64,000 nt of DNA from NCBI RefSeq assembly GCF_900114535.1, contig NZ_FOTK01000018.1, positions 1-64,000 on the forward strand, given 5' to 3'. The notes beneath the pieces are model-generated. The model ran no database searches. It saw nothing but the letters and a program-made list of their open reading frames with translations, and was not told the origin of the DNA. Numbering within the stretch: position 1 is the stretch's first letter; each line of letters opens with the position of its first letter. Source of the stretch: Methylobacterium pseudosasicola. GTDB lineage: Bacteria > Pseudomonadota > Alphaproteobacteria > Rhizobiales > Beijerinckiaceae. A program made the position numbers and the translations under genes. Below are positions 1 to 8,501 of the stretch, piece after piece.

Positions 1-1
1 G

Positions 2-286
2 CTCCAGCCCGGCGACACGGTCGTCATGGACAATCTGCCGGCCCACAAGGTCAGCGGCGTCCGCGAGCGGATCGAGGCGGTGGGAGCCCGGCTGCTCTAC
101 CTCCCGGCCTACTCGCCCGACTTCAACCCGATCGAGATGGCCTTCGCGAAGCTGAAGGCGCTGCTGCGCAGTGCAGCGGCGCGAACTATCCCAGACCTCT
201 GGGATGCCATACGGCGCAGCCTAACCTGCTTCGCGCCAGCTGAATGTCGAGCCTACCTTGCCGCTGCAGGATACGACGCAACCTGA
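2..286 (+). CDS. IS630-family transposase, C-terminal part (5' end outside window)
   Basis: The open frame runs in from the left edge, so only the last 94 or so residues are seen. They carry the end of a DDE transposase catalytic domain: an Asp in MDNLPAHK and the final Glu in YSPDFNPIE, the hallmark of IS630-type elements. The protein would cut and join the ends of its own insertion sequence. The reading frame is intact to its stop. Terminal inverted repeats cannot be judged because the other end is missing. The family call is firm; whether the element is whole is unknown. Confidence 0.85.
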   Translation, partial: LQPGDTVVMDNLPAHKVSGVRERIEAVGARLLYLPAYSPDFNPIEMAFAKLKALLRSAAARTIPDLWDAIRRSLTCFAPAECRAYLAAAGYDAT

Positions 287-482
287 TCGGATGCCGCTCT
301 AGCTGTGCAGTGTTCGACCCTGACGATATCCACCGTTCGTGCCCCGGGCGCACCAGATCGTCTACGCGCTGTGGACAAATACGTTCTGACCGCCGATCGC
401 CTGTGCATAAGCGCCTCGAACGAGCGCCGGTCGAGGAACCATCTTCGGTTGGCGTAGCCGACGTGGAGCCGTACTGAACGGC

Positions 483-869
483 ATGTCAGCCAGCCCCGCC
501 CCCGCCGATCTCCCGCCCGCCGTCGCCACCTGGCGCGACCAGCTCGAACGCATCTCCGAGCGCGCGTCGCCCTGTCGCTACATGCCGCCGGCGCGCTGGG
601 CGGCTGTTCGGGAAGCCGCGATCGATTTTTGCGACCGGTTCGGCGCCGACGCCCTCGCCCTTGGCTGGACGGATCGGCAGCTGTTCGGCGTTCACCCGCA
701 GCACGGCACCCTACGAGTCGACTACTGCGGGGCGGTGATCTCCGGCAGCGACAAGGCCCTCGGCGTAGAGGCAAACCGCATCGTTTTCGAGCGGACGTCG
801 AGCTACCGGGATCGGCAGGGTCAGGAATGGGGACCACCGATCTGGGAGTTCGCGGCGAAGGGCGGTTAG
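483..869 (+). CDS. Uncharacterised protein, 128 aa
   Basis: A soluble protein with no signal peptide or membrane segment. The N-terminal half is rich in Ala, Pro and Arg; the C-terminal half ends in a WGPPIWEF motif. The composition looks like genuine coding sequence and the start is the first ATG of the frame. It lies between a transposase end and a convergent small gene whose stop overlaps it by a few bases. I do not recognise a family; small proteins of this kind are common in accessory DNA of this lineage. Confidence 0.6.
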   Translation: MSASPAPADLPPAVATWRDQLERISERASPCRYMPPARWAAVREAAIDFCDRFGADALALGWTDRQLFGVHPQHGTLRVDYCGAVISGSDKALGVEANRIVFERTSSYRDRQGQEWGPPIWEFAAKGG

Positions 870-1243
870 GGCTTGGGCTCCCGAGGCGGCCACGCGGGCA
901 CAGTGGTCGGGTCGTGTCGGCCGCACGCGCTGCACCTAAGCGTCATGCCGGCGTCAGGTACGAAGCTCGTGGACGGCCACCGTCCCATATAGAACGGCAC
1001 TTCTTCCTCATGCCCGCAGCTACAGATCGCTCGAACTGCGCGGACGCCAAGCTCCATCGCCTCCTGAAGCGTCATCGGTCTGATCTCGTAGCCTTCGCGG
1101 TCGTAGACTCGGCGCGGGTTCCGGCTCTGGAGAGGAAGCGGCGTCTCTCGACGCGGGGGGAGAGGGCTCGTCACGGCGGGTCCCGATGAGGCGTTGGGCT
1201 TGGCGGTCGTGTTGCCGCGCCACAAGAATACGAGCAAGCGCAC
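866..1243 (-). CDS. Small protein with a Cys-rich zinc-ribbon-like C-terminus
   Basis: The C-terminal half holds a CSCGHEE motif and, about 30 residues later, CSACGRHD. This CxC/CxxC pattern suggests a structural zinc site. The first 56 residues are Pro/Arg rich and look less protein-like, so translation may really start at Met57 (MTLQEAMELGVRAV, near 1075), giving about 69 aa. There is no signal peptide. It overlaps the end of the convergent gene upstream by four bases. Function unknown; a small nucleic-acid or protein-binding role is only a guess. Confidence 0.5.
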   Translation of the reverse strand: MRLLVFLWRGNTTAKPNASSGPAVTSPLPPRRETPLPLQSRNPRRVYDREGYEIRPMTLQEAMELGVRAVRAICSCGHEEEVPFYMGRWPSTSFVPDAGMTLRCSACGRHDPTTVPAWPPREPKP

Positions 1244-1261
1244 GTCAACCGCGAAGGCGGT

Positions 1262-1366
1262 CTAGTCCCGCACCTCGCTCGGCCCAAGCTCTGCGATCAC
1301 CGCTCGCCCGGCCGGCTGGCGGGCGCGCCGGTCTTCGACCAGTCCCATCTCGGCCAGCATCGGCAT
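1262..1366 (-). CDS. Possible very small protein downstream of the XRE regulator
   Basis: A 34-residue frame beginning MPMLAEMGLVEDRRARQPAG. The same frame stays open upstream, with a plausible sequence (SAEALRYQSYPTY) before this Met. That resembles the end of a small winged-helix protein whose start would overlap the stop of the XRE gene. The only upstream start candidates I can see are weak non-ATG codons. It could be a translationally coupled partner of the regulator or a remnant. Confidence 0.25.
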   Translation of the reverse strand: MPMLAEMGLVEDRRARQPAGRAVIAELGPSEVRD

Positions 1367-1413
1367 GTAGGTCGGATAGGACTGATACCGGAGAGCCTCT
1401 GCGGATGGGTTGC

Positions 1414-1653
1414 TCAGTTGGCGCCGGCTGCAGCCTTCCTCAACCGCACCCCCGGCCCCTCGCCGTTCTCCTCGATGAAGATGACGCCGGCGGCTTCGAG
1501 GGCGGCCTGTAGGGCGGCGACGGTCCGATCTTTCAAGGCGTCGCCCCGTTCGAACCGGGCCACGGTGTCGGCCGACACGCCCGCTGCAGCAGCAAGATCC
1601 CGGACGCCCAGGCCGAGCGCGGTTCGAGCCATCTTGCACTGGACAGCCTGCAT
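1414..1653 (-). CDS. XRE-type helix-turn-helix regulator, 79 aa
   Basis: The whole protein is one Cro/C1-type DNA-binding domain. The HTH reads LGVRDLAAAAGVSADTVARFERG, here split for length: LGVRDLAAAAG then VSADTVARFERG, followed by the helix TVAALQAALEAAGVIFIEENG. Stand-alone domains of this size with an xxGVxFI(E)ENG tail are frequent in Rhizobiales accessory regions and usually act as small repressors. There is no sensor domain. It faces away from the gene starting at 1805, so the 150 bp between them may hold its operator. Target unknown. Confidence 0.8.
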   Translation of the reverse strand: MQAVQCKMARTALGLGVRDLAAAAGVSADTVARFERGDALKDRTVAALQAALEAAGVIFIEENGEGPGVRLRKAAAGAN

Positions 1654-1804
1654 TTCATAACCCTGTTACGATTTCGGTTGACGGCCGTCCGAGGCAGGCG
1701 TAATCATAACCTCGTTCCGATTTCGGAACAAGAACTGGTTTCGGCGCTGTGCGCCGGCCTCTCCAGACATGCCCTGAAGCCTTCAGCCCCGGAGCACACC
1801 GGTT

Positions 1805-2062
1805 ATGGCAATGCCCCCGCTCGCCTCGATGTCGGCCCAGCGCCGGCCGACCACCACCGTCTACGCCCGTCCGGCCCCCATGCTGGACATCAACGAGGAT
1901 GTCCCCGGCACCGTTGAGGCCTGGGAGGCTGTCGCCCCGATCCGGCCGGATACCGCCTACGTCCGGGCCCCGCGCTTCCTCGACCTGGCCGGCGAGCTAC
2001 TGACCGCCACCCTCATCATCGCCGGGGGCGTGTTCGCCTACGGCTTCATGCCTGTCGCGTGA
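1805..2062 (+). CDS. Small membrane-anchored protein, 85 aa
   Basis: The last 25 residues form one hydrophobic helix (LLTATLIIAGGVFAYGFMP), so this looks like a C-terminally anchored protein with a short cytoplasmic head. The head is Pro/Ala rich and shows no motif I recognise. The next gene begins 11 bases after this stop, which suggests co-transcription with the 405-residue protein and with the small gene at 3295. Function unknown. Confidence 0.6.
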   Translation: MAMPPLASMSAQRRPTTTVYARPAPMLDINEDVPGTVEAWEAVAPIRPDTAYVRAPRFLDLAGELLTATLIIAGGVFAYGFMPVA

Positions 2063-2073
2063 GGGAGGCCGCC

Positions 2074-3291
2074 ATGACGAAGCAGAACACCGCGGCTGCC
2101 CAGCCAGCAACCGACCTCCGCCAGCGCGCCGCCCGAGCCCGGGATGCCGCCGGGCGGTTCATCAGCCGAACCGAGCCCGTTGAGCCGCCGGCCTCGCGAC
2201 CCGAGCCGGATCCTGTTCTAGCCCTGATCGAGGAGCACCGCGCCGCCTACGCTGAGTGGGACCGCCTGTCGGATGTCTGGAACGAGATGCTACTGTCTGA
2301 CCCTGGTTATGCAGAGGCGATGGCGGCATCCGAGGAGCCGGGCAAACGAGAGGTCGCAGCCTACGAAACGCTATTGATGGCGCGGCCGGCATCGCTTCCA
2401 GGTGCGGCCGCGTGGGTAGCTTACCTCGACGAGGCCACCTGTCGGACGCGGATCGACGCTGAGCCATCGGACGGTGAGCGTGTGCTCGGGACGGTCGCGG
2501 CGGTTCTGAAAGAGCTTGCCAGCGAAGAAGTCCCCGTCCCGCACCCCGACGCCGCGCTGTTCGCCCTCGGCGACCAGTTCATGGCGGCCTGGGCGGTCGA
2601 GGAGGAGGCCCCCGACGGTGCAGGGTACTGGGCCTGCAACCGGCTCGCCCAACAGATCGTCCAGACGCCGGCGGTGACTGCAGCGGGCTACGGGATCAAG
2701 GCCCTATTGCTGGCTCGGCTCGACGAAGATTACAGCAGTCCGCGCAAGCCAGCTAAGGCGCAGGGGCCGCTAGCAAGCCACTGGAACGTGCTGCGCCAGG
2801 TGCAGGAAGGCGCGGCCCTGCTAGCCGCCACGCCCGTTATGGGAATCCCCATATCGACCGCCGCACGTCCCGAAACGGGATATCCCGTAACGGCCACCCC
2901 GCCGCTGGGCCCGAGGCTGGTCGACATGCTCGACCTCGCCTCCGCCACCATGGACGAGCTGCGGGCGATCCAAGACATAGCTGAGCACGTCGGCGCGGCC
3001 GCCTACGCTTACACCTGGGGACCCCGCTGCGGAACGCGCGGAGGTCGCTACGGAGCAGTAGAGCCCAACGATATCGGTAAGCTGATGCACTGGCTGGGCG
3101 ATGCCCTGACCGATGTAGAGACCGCGGTCGACGAGGAGGTCGCTCGCCGCGCACCCGCCAATCATGCCGATCGCGAGACGCGGCTGTCGATGCGCGCCGT
3201 CACGATCATCGATGACGGCGATCCCGAAACCATCAGGGCCTTCGCTCTCGAACTGCTCGATCACGCCGCTGCTGAATTCAGGGGAGCCTGA
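2074..3291 (+). CDS. Uncharacterised protein, 405 aa
   Basis: I chose the ATG at 2074 (MTKQNTAAAQ) because GGAGG lies 7 bases upstream; a GTG 15 bases earlier overlaps the previous stop. The N-terminus is Arg/Ala rich. The middle reads as a helical, charged protein (LIEEHRAAYAEWDRLSDVWN). A central Pro/Thr-rich part precedes a conserved-looking C-terminal helical region. No signal peptide or membrane helix is visible. I recognise no catalytic motif. It sits in a three-gene same-strand run (1805-3546). Proteins of this style occur on islands and plasmids of Methylobacterium, which is inference from context. Confidence 0.65.
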   Translation: MTKQNTAAAQPATDLRQRAARARDAAGRFISRTEPVEPPASRPEPDPVLALIEEHRAAYAEWDRLSDVWNEMLLSDPGYAEAMAASEEPGKREVAAYETLLMARPASLPGAAAWVAYLDEATCRTRIDAEPSDGERVLGTVAAVLKELASEEVPVPHPDAALFALGDQFMAAWAVEEEAPDGAGYWACNRLAQQIVQTPAVTAAGYGIKALLLARLDEDYSSPRKPAKAQGPLASHWNVLRQVQEGAALLAATPVMGIPISTAARPETGYPVTATPPLGPRLVDMLDLASATMDELRAIQDIAEHVGAAAYAYTWGPRCGTRGGRYGAVEPNDIGKLMHWLGDALTDVETAVDEEVARRAPANHADRETRLSMRAVTIIDDGDPETIRAFALELLDHAAAEFRGA

Positions 3292-3294
3292 TCT

Positions 3295-3546
3295 ATGACC
3301 AACATCATCCCGTTCCGGCGGCGCGTCCGGCCGGCTCTACCCGACACCCGAACCCGCATCGAGGGTGCGCTCGCCCTGGCCCTTGATGCCGTCGACCACC
3401 TGGTGGCCGCTCTCGACGACATGGACGAGGATCCAGATTTCGAGGACGGGAGTGATTCGGAGCCGAGCCTGGGCGCGCCGGAGAATCATCATGTGTCGCA
3501 GGTCGTATGGCTGCGCGGCGGGGATCGCGACTTCGAGGAGGGCTAG
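3295..3546 (+). CDS. Small acidic protein with a MTNIIPFRRR start, 83 aa
   Basis: The basic start MTNIIPFRRRVRP is followed by a helix (IEGALALALDAVDHLVAALDDMD) and a strongly acidic middle (DEDPDFEDGSDSEPSLGAPE). Short proteins with this plan recur in Rhizobiales accessory DNA and have no known function. It starts three bases after the previous stop, so it is almost certainly in the same transcript as the 405-residue protein. The basic head and acidic tail would suit a small adaptor or DNA-associated protein, but that is speculation. Confidence 0.65.
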   Translation: MTNIIPFRRRVRPALPDTRTRIEGALALALDAVDHLVAALDDMDEDPDFEDGSDSEPSLGAPENHHVSQVVWLRGGDRDFEEG

Positions 3547-3668
3547 CCGCCAGCATTCTGGCGTCGCTCAGCAGACCCACATCATCAGATTGTAGGTAAC
3601 ATTGTATGCCGGAGGTCGGGCAATATGCCTAAGTCATTGCGAAGTATGCAGTATTTACCGCAGAGCGG

Positions 3669-3755
3669 CGGAAGGGGTGGGATTCGAACCCACGGTGGAG
3701 TTGCCCCCACGGCGGTTTTCAAGACCGCTGCCTTAAACCACTCGGCCACCCTTCC
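3669..3755 (-). tRNA. tRNA-Ser (UGA)
   Basis: Read on the minus strand this folds as an 87-nt class II tRNA: acceptor GGAAGGG paired with its 3' arm, anticodon loop CTTGAAA giving anticodon UGA, a long variable arm (CCGTGGGGGCAACTCCACCG) and the T-loop GGTTCGAATCC. The bases after the discriminator on the genome read CCG, so the 3' CCA must be added. tRNA-Ser genes are common integration sites, and the accessory-looking DNA to the left fits that, though I see no clear attachment repeat. Confidence 0.93.
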
Positions 3756-3920
3756 CGGCCGCGCCTGCGGCCCTCCGGTTATGGCTGCCCTGGTCGCCGC
3801 GTCAACCGCGGAACGCCCGGTTGACCTGTCACGCCATTCCGCATATTGCACCGCCACGCCCAGGGCCGCCATGTCGGTGCGGGCGCTGTCCGGTTGTTGG
3901 TTCTGATCCAGCCGGCGCGG

Positions 3921-3994
3921 TGGGGGATAGTTTAACGGTAGAACGGTGGACTCTGACTCCTCTAGTCCTGGTTCGAATCCAGGTCCCCCAGCCA
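3921..3994 (+). tRNA. tRNA-Gln (CUG)
   Basis: A typical tRNA-Gln with the U1-A72 end pair (TGGGGGA with TCCCCCA), anticodon loop ACTCTGACT giving CUG, T-loop GGTTCGAATCC and an encoded 3' CCA at 3992-3994. It is transcribed away from tRNA-Ser, about 165 bp distant. Confidence 0.92.
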
Positions 3995-4458
3995 CCTGAG
4001 TTTTCGGCCTGTCAGCCGTATCGATATCCAGCCTGAACTCTTCCGCGATTCCCGCATGTGAAGTGGGGTGCCGCCCCATCCGGTGCACCGGATCATGTCT
4101 CGGTCCGAAGGATCCAGCTTGGATCGTCCCGAGCAGGCAGGCACGGCACGCCTCATCCAATCCGTTGGCCTCGTCTCCTTCCGACCGAGCGCCGGTTGCA
4201 TTCTGCCCGAGTCCGTCGCCCGGTGCGGTTCAGGGATCGGCTGCCGTCCCTCGAACAGGTCGGGTCGATACACGATTAACGACCACAACAAATAGTTTGA
4301 TCGATTCATCAGCACTGTCTACGTAGAAAAATGCGGGCCAGTTAGTTTAGCAGCAACCTTAAATACGCAGGCGTGGACTTGCCCACTTCACAGCGCCGCA
4401 CACCGAGATAAGCTTTCCGCGGATCCTGATTCGATTCTGGTCTGATGAGGGCAAGCTT
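3995..4458. other. Non-coding stretch after tRNA-Gln
   Basis: No convincing gene is visible in these 464 bases. Open frames here give low-complexity Arg/Ser/Pro-rich products. The last 200 bases are relatively AT-rich (around 4270-4370) and probably contain the promoter of the exported protein that starts at 4459. Confidence 0.5.
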
Positions 4459-4833
4459 ATGATGCGGCGTTTCCTGGTTGCCGCCTGTGCGGCAGGATCC
4501 ATTGCTGTAGTCGGCTTGGCGCCGATGCCCGCGCAGGCGCAGAGCGCCGGCGCCATCTTCGGTGGGCTGGCCGGGGGTGTGCTGGGCGGCGTCATCGCCG
4601 GATCGATCGCCGCGCAGGCGGCCCGGGAGCGGCCGGTGGTGGTCTACCGCGTTCCCCGGCGCACGGTCCGGGTCATCCACGAGGTGCGTCATGCGCCGCG
4701 CCGGAAGGTGGCGCGCCAGCGCCCGATGCCGCCGGCCGCCGGCCCGTCGGGGGCGCAGGTGGTGAACGCGTCGGCCGATCCGTTCGCCTCGCCGCAGGGC
4801 AGCGCCACCACCGCCGTGAGTCAGGCCCGCTGA
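4459..4833 (+). CDS. Exported glycine-zipper protein, 124 aa
   Basis: A clear Sec signal peptide (FLVAACAAGSIAVVGLAPMP, cleavage after AQA near residue 27) precedes a glycine-zipper helix (IFGGLAGGVLGGVIAGSIAA) that can insert into or pack against membranes. The rest is basic, with repeated Arg (RRTVRVIHEVRH, RRKVARQR) and a Pro-rich tail. The plan resembles small outer-membrane or periplasmic glycine-zipper proteins. Function unknown. It lies 35 bp upstream of the exported protease and may share its transcript. Confidence 0.65.
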   Translation: MMRRFLVAACAAGSIAVVGLAPMPAQAQSAGAIFGGLAGGVLGGVIAGSIAAQAARERPVVVYRVPRRTVRVIHEVRHAPRRKVARQRPMPPAAGPSGAQVVNASADPFASPQGSATTAVSQAR

Positions 4834-4868
4834 GCCGTCCCGCCCCCGCCGCACGCCGGACCGACCGC

Positions 4869-6050
4869 ATGTCCCGATCGAAGGTTGCCTGGGCTCTCCT
4901 GTTGGCTGCCGGCCTTGCGGCGGAGCCGGCCGCGGCCTCGCCGGCTCCGCCGAACCTCACGGTCGACAAGACCTTCGGCAAGGTGGCGGGCTGGTCGATC
5001 GGCTACAGCGAGAACCTCGGCGGCTGCCTCGCCGCGGCGAGCTACGGGGACGGCACGACCCTGTGGTTCGGCTTCGGCGGCGCGCGCGGCTCGTCCTACC
5101 TCGCGCTGACGAATCCCAAATGGCGTTCCCTGGAAGTCGGCGGGCAATACGACATCCAGATGCTTGCCGGCCGGGAGAAGTGGCGCGGTACCTTCACGGG
5201 CTTCGAGCGCGGCGACGCCCACGGGCTGTTCCAGTCGGGCCTGAAGGAGCGATTCGTCGCCGACCTGTCCAATGCCGGCAGCATCAGCGTGATTTTTCAG
5301 GGTAAGCAGATCACGGTCCTGTCCCTGGTGGGGTCCACGGAGGCGTTCGACGCCGTGATGGGCTGCCAGAAGGACGTGATCTCCGCCGCCGCCAAGGAGG
5401 CGCCGGGCCTGCCGAAGCCGCGCAAGCTGGAGGCCGGCATGGTCAGCACCGGGACCGGCTTCTACGTGTCGGAGCGCGGGCATCTGCTCACCAACAACCA
5501 CGTCGTCGAATCCTGCTCGGACTTTTCCGTCCGGCAGCCCGGCCGCCCCTCCCTCACGGCGCGGCTCGTGGCGCGGGACGCAACCAACGACTTGGCGGTG
5601 CTGGCCACCGATACCCTGCAGAAGGCCGTGCCGCCCTTGTCGGTCCGGGCGCGGCTCGGCGAGAACGTCTATGTCTACGGCTACCCGCAGAGCGACGTGC
5701 TCGCGTCCACCGGCAACTTCACCATCGGCAACGTCACGGCCACCGCGGGATCGGGCGACGACACCCGCAAGATCCAGATCTCGGCGCCGGTCCACCAGGG
5801 CAATAGCGGCGGCCCGGCGCTCGACCAGTACGGGAACGTCATCGGGGTGGTTCAATCCAAGCAGGTGGCCTTCGCCTCCGGCGACGTGCCGCAGAACGTC
5901 AACTTCGCGATCAAGTCGACGATCGCCCTGAATTTTCTGGAGGCGAACGGCGTCGAGGCTCCGATCACCGTGCGCACCACCGATGCGATGGACGGTGCCG
6001 GGATCGCCGAGAAGGCTCGGGATTTCACGGTTCAGGTCGTCTGCCACTGA
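4869..6050 (+). CDS. Exported trypsin-like (S1C-type) serine protease
   Basis: After a signal peptide (about residues 1-24) comes a roughly 170-residue N-terminal region without a known motif, then a chymotrypsin-fold protease domain. The triad is visible: His211 in LLTNNHVVES, Asp241 in NDLAVLATD and Ser313 in HQGNSGGPA. These are the hallmarks of DegP/HtrA-like proteases. No PDZ domain follows, since the protein ends about 80 residues after the serine, so it is not a standard DegP. It should act in the periplasm. The N-terminal region may recognise substrates or regulate access. Confidence 0.85.
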   Translation: MSRSKVAWALLLAAGLAAEPAAASPAPPNLTVDKTFGKVAGWSIGYSENLGGCLAAASYGDGTTLWFGFGGARGSSYLALTNPKWRSLEVGGQYDIQMLAGREKWRGTFTGFERGDAHGLFQSGLKERFVADLSNAGSISVIFQGKQITVLSLVGSTEAFDAVMGCQKDVISAAAKEAPGLPKPRKLEAGMVSTGTGFYVSERGHLLTNNHVVESCSDFSVRQPGRPSLTARLVARDATNDLAVLATDTLQKAVPPLSVRARLGENVYVYGYPQSDVLASTGNFTIGNVTATAGSGDDTRKIQISAPVHQGNSGGPALDQYGNVIGVVQSKQVAFASGDVPQNVNFAIKSTIALNFLEANGVEAPITVRTTDAMDGAGIAEKARDFTVQVVCH

Positions 6051-6213
6051 TCGCGGGCGACGCGATCGAAGCGCACGCTGGGCGGCCCGACACGTGACGC
6101 GCGCGGGCGACAAACTCTCCTGTCCGAGGGCTTGAGGTCCACAGCCTAAAAATCTGGGACGCCTCATGACGCGCGACCGGGCGCCGACGCCCCGTTGACG
6201 TGCGGCGGCCACG

Positions 6214-6597
6214 ATGCCTAACAATCGGGCCATGCGCTGGCGCCTGCCCCTGACGGTTCAAGGCCGCGCGATCATCGGGATGGTCGCGCTCTACGCGCTG
6301 TTGCTCCAGGCCTTCCTCGGCTTCGCCACGCCGGCCCACGCCTTCGGGTTACCCGGCGCGGTCCTGTGCGCCGAGCACGGCTCCGGCACGCCCGATGATG
6401 GGGCGGCTCCGCTCCACGCCCATCCGTGCTGCACGCTGGTGCAGGCGGTCGGCGTGGCGCTGCCACCGTCCGAGCCGGTCGCCGTCGCGTGGCCGTTCGC
6501 GCCGGCCCTGCGCCTGGCCTGGCGGCCGGAAGCCGAGCGACCGAAGACCGGTCCCCCGCCCTCAGCCACGTCTGCCCGAGGTCCGCCCGCCGCCTGA
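6214..6597 (+). CDS. DUF2946-like Cys/His-containing membrane-anchored protein (first copy)
   Basis: A hydrophobic N-terminal segment (IIGMVALYALLLQAFLGFA) is followed by AVLCAEHGSG and HAHPCCTLVQAVG, then a Pro-rich tail. This pattern matches DUF2946 proteins, short periplasmic proteins often encoded beside TonB-dependent receptors and PepSY membrane proteins. The Cys and His residues suggest binding of iron, copper or haem, though the family function is not established. A second member lies just beyond the PepSY gene (8039-8434). The MPNNRAM start is tentative; Met7 is also possible. Confidence 0.7.
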   Translation: MPNNRAMRWRLPLTVQGRAIIGMVALYALLLQAFLGFATPAHAFGLPGAVLCAEHGSGTPDDGAAPLHAHPCCTLVQAVGVALPPSEPVAVAWPFAPALRLAWRPEAERPKTGPPPSATSARGPPAA

Positions 6598-6636
6598 CGA
6601 TCCCGCTTCCCGATCGTTCAGGCCCGGACCGTTCCC

Positions 6637-8019
6637 ATGTCGATTCTCCTGCACGGCAGCGCCCCCACGTTCGGGGCCGTCGCCGCTTTGCGTGCCTCCC
6701 GTGAGGCCGTCTACCGCGCCGTATGGCGCTGGCACTTCTATGCCGGCCTGCTGTGCCTGCCGTTCCTGATCAGCCTGTCGGCGACCGGGGCACTCTACCT
6801 GTTCAAGGACGAGATCAACGGCAGCCTGTTCGCCTACCGGACCCGCGTGGCCGTCCAGACGACAGCGCCCCTCGGGCCGGACCGGCTGATCTTCAACGCC
6901 CTGCAGGTCGAGCCGGACGGGGTGCCGGTCTCCTACACGGACCCCGCCGCGCCCGACGCCTCGGCCCTGGTCACCCTGTCGAAGGACGGCCGCAAGCGTC
7001 TGGTCTATCTCGATCCCTATACCGGATCCGTGCTCGACCGCGTCGACCGCGACGGCGAGTTCATGATGGTCGTGCGCGGGCTGCACAGCCTCAGCTATTT
7101 CGGCCCCTTCGCCAATGCGTTGGTCGAGATGGTGGCGGGCTTCGCGATCATTCTCGTGATCACGGGCCTGTACCTCTGGTGGCCGCGCGGCCAGACCGGC
7201 GGCGTCGTCAGCCTGCGCGGAACGCCGAGCCGCCGGGTCTGGTGGCGGGACCTGCACGCCGTGACCGGGCTCGTGGCCGGGGGCGGCCTGCTGTTCCTGG
7301 CGATCACCGGGCTGCCGTGGTCGATCTGGTGGGGGCAGCAGCTGCGCACCTGGTCGAACGCCGCCGGGCTCGGCCAGCCCGCGATCCTGTGGGCGGGTAA
7401 GCCGGTCTCGACGGTGCCGATGCGCGCGCGGCTGCCGGATGCTGGGTGGACCCTGCAGGATGCGCCGGTGCCGCGCTCGCAACCGGCCGGGCGGGCGGTG
7501 GAACCCATCGGGATCGATCAGGCGGCCGCGATCGTCACTCGGCTGGGCATGCCGCGGGGCTACGAACTGGCGTTGCCGGTCGGCACCGATGGCGTCTACG
7601 CAGCGGCCGCCTACCCGCACGATGTCGCCCAGCAGCGGCTGATCTCCCTCGATCAATATACCGGCGCGCCCCTGGTCGACGTGCACTTCGCCGAACTCGG
7701 CCCGGTGGGCCGCGCGATCCAGTACGGGATCGGCATCCACAAGGGTGAGCACTGGGGCCGGGCCAACCAGTTCGCCATGCTGGCCTTCTGCCTGGCCACG
7801 ATCCTGCTCGCCGTCACCGCCGCTACGATGTGGTGGAAGCGACGCCCGGCCCGCGGCCTCGGTGTGCCGCCCTGGCCGCGGGACCGGCGCGTGGTCGCCA
7901 CTGTGACCCTGGTGATTGCGGGGCTGGGCGCGATGTTTCCCCTGACCGGCCTGGCGATCCTCGGCATGATCGGGCTCGATCTCGCGGTCCAGGTCGCTCG
8001 CAGGCGCGAGACGGCCTGA
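6637..8019 (+). CDS. PepSY-associated membrane protein, 460 aa
   Basis: The N-terminal WRWHFYAGLLCLPFLISLSATGALYLFKD is the classic start of PepSY_TM iron-regulated membrane proteins, quoted here as WRWHFYAGLLC then LPFLISLSATGALYLF. Four membrane helices are visible: near residues 33-55, 160-180, 210-235 and 385-400, with a further hydrophobic pair at the C-terminus. A long periplasmic loop contains the PepSY-like part. Members of this family reduce or handle siderophore-bound iron or other metals at the inner membrane. It lies between two DUF2946 genes and upstream of a TonB receptor, so a metal-uptake role is well supported by context. Confidence 0.85.
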   Translation: MSILLHGSAPTFGAVAALRASREAVYRAVWRWHFYAGLLCLPFLISLSATGALYLFKDEINGSLFAYRTRVAVQTTAPLGPDRLIFNALQVEPDGVPVSYTDPAAPDASALVTLSKDGRKRLVYLDPYTGSVLDRVDRDGEFMMVVRGLHSLSYFGPFANALVEMVAGFAIILVITGLYLWWPRGQTGGVVSLRGTPSRRVWWRDLHAVTGLVAGGGLLFLAITGLPWSIWWGQQLRTWSNAAGLGQPAILWAGKPVSTVPMRARLPDAGWTLQDAPVPRSQPAGRAVEPIGIDQAAAIVTRLGMPRGYELALPVGTDGVYAAAAYPHDVAQQRLISLDQYTGAPLVDVHFAELGPVGRAIQYGIGIHKGEHWGRANQFAMLAFCLATILLAVTAATMWWKRRPARGLGVPPWPRDRRVVATVTLVIAGLGAMFPLTGLAILGMIGLDLAVQVARRRETA

Positions 8020-8038
8020 TCTCAGATCAGCGGGCTCG

Positions 8039-8434
8039 ATGCCCGTGTCGACCGACCTCAATCTCAGACGCAGGCACCTCGGCTTCCTCGGGACCGGGCT
8101 GGTCCTGCTCGCCCTGTGGGTGCAGGCCCTCGCGCCGCTGGTAACCCTGCGGATGGTGCTGGCCGCGCCCGAGATGCCGGGCGCGGTCCTGTGTGGTCAC
8201 CTGCCGGATGGAGACGCGATCGGCGCCTCGCTGGAGCAGCCGGTGGCGCCGCCAACCTGCGACGTCTGCCGACTCTGCCGCGCCGGGATGGTCCCCCCAC
8301 CCCATCCAAAAACTCCCGACGTCGCCCGCCTGCTGCGCTGGACAGCGCCCGCCTGGCCGATCCCGCCGCCGTCCGATCCGAAGCCTGCGCCGCGCGTCGC
8401 GGGCCAGCCGCGCGCGCCACCCCTCCCCGCCTGA
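8039..8434 (+). CDS. DUF2946-like protein (second copy)
   Basis: It has the same plan as the protein at 6214: one N-terminal hydrophobic segment (LGFLGTGLVLLALWVQALAP), then GAVLCGHLPDGD, a Cys cluster TCDVCRLCRAGM, and a Pro-rich tail. CxxCxxC is a plausible metal site. It begins 19 bp after the PepSY stop and ends 67 bp before the receptor gene, so all four genes probably form one operon. Duplicate DUF2946 genes around a PepSY gene suggest both take part in handling the imported metal complex. Confidence 0.7.
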   Translation: MPVSTDLNLRRRHLGFLGTGLVLLALWVQALAPLVTLRMVLAAPEMPGAVLCGHLPDGDAIGASLEQPVAPPTCDVCRLCRAGMVPPPHPKTPDVARLLRWTAPAWPIPPPSDPKPAPRVAGQPRAPPLPA

Positions 8435-8501
8435 TCACGGCTTCCATGTGGGCGGCGACCGCGCCGCCCGGCCCCACGACCGATCAGACGAGATTTTTGG
8501 G

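Noticed and set aside
3585-4160. Minus-strand open frame covering both tRNA genes
   Set aside because: It runs straight through tRNA-Ser and tRNA-Gln; the product is tRNA sequence in translation.
4821-6233. A 470-codon minus-strand open frame
   Set aside because: It lies opposite the protease with an intact catalytic triad and is Arg/Gly/Val repetitive.
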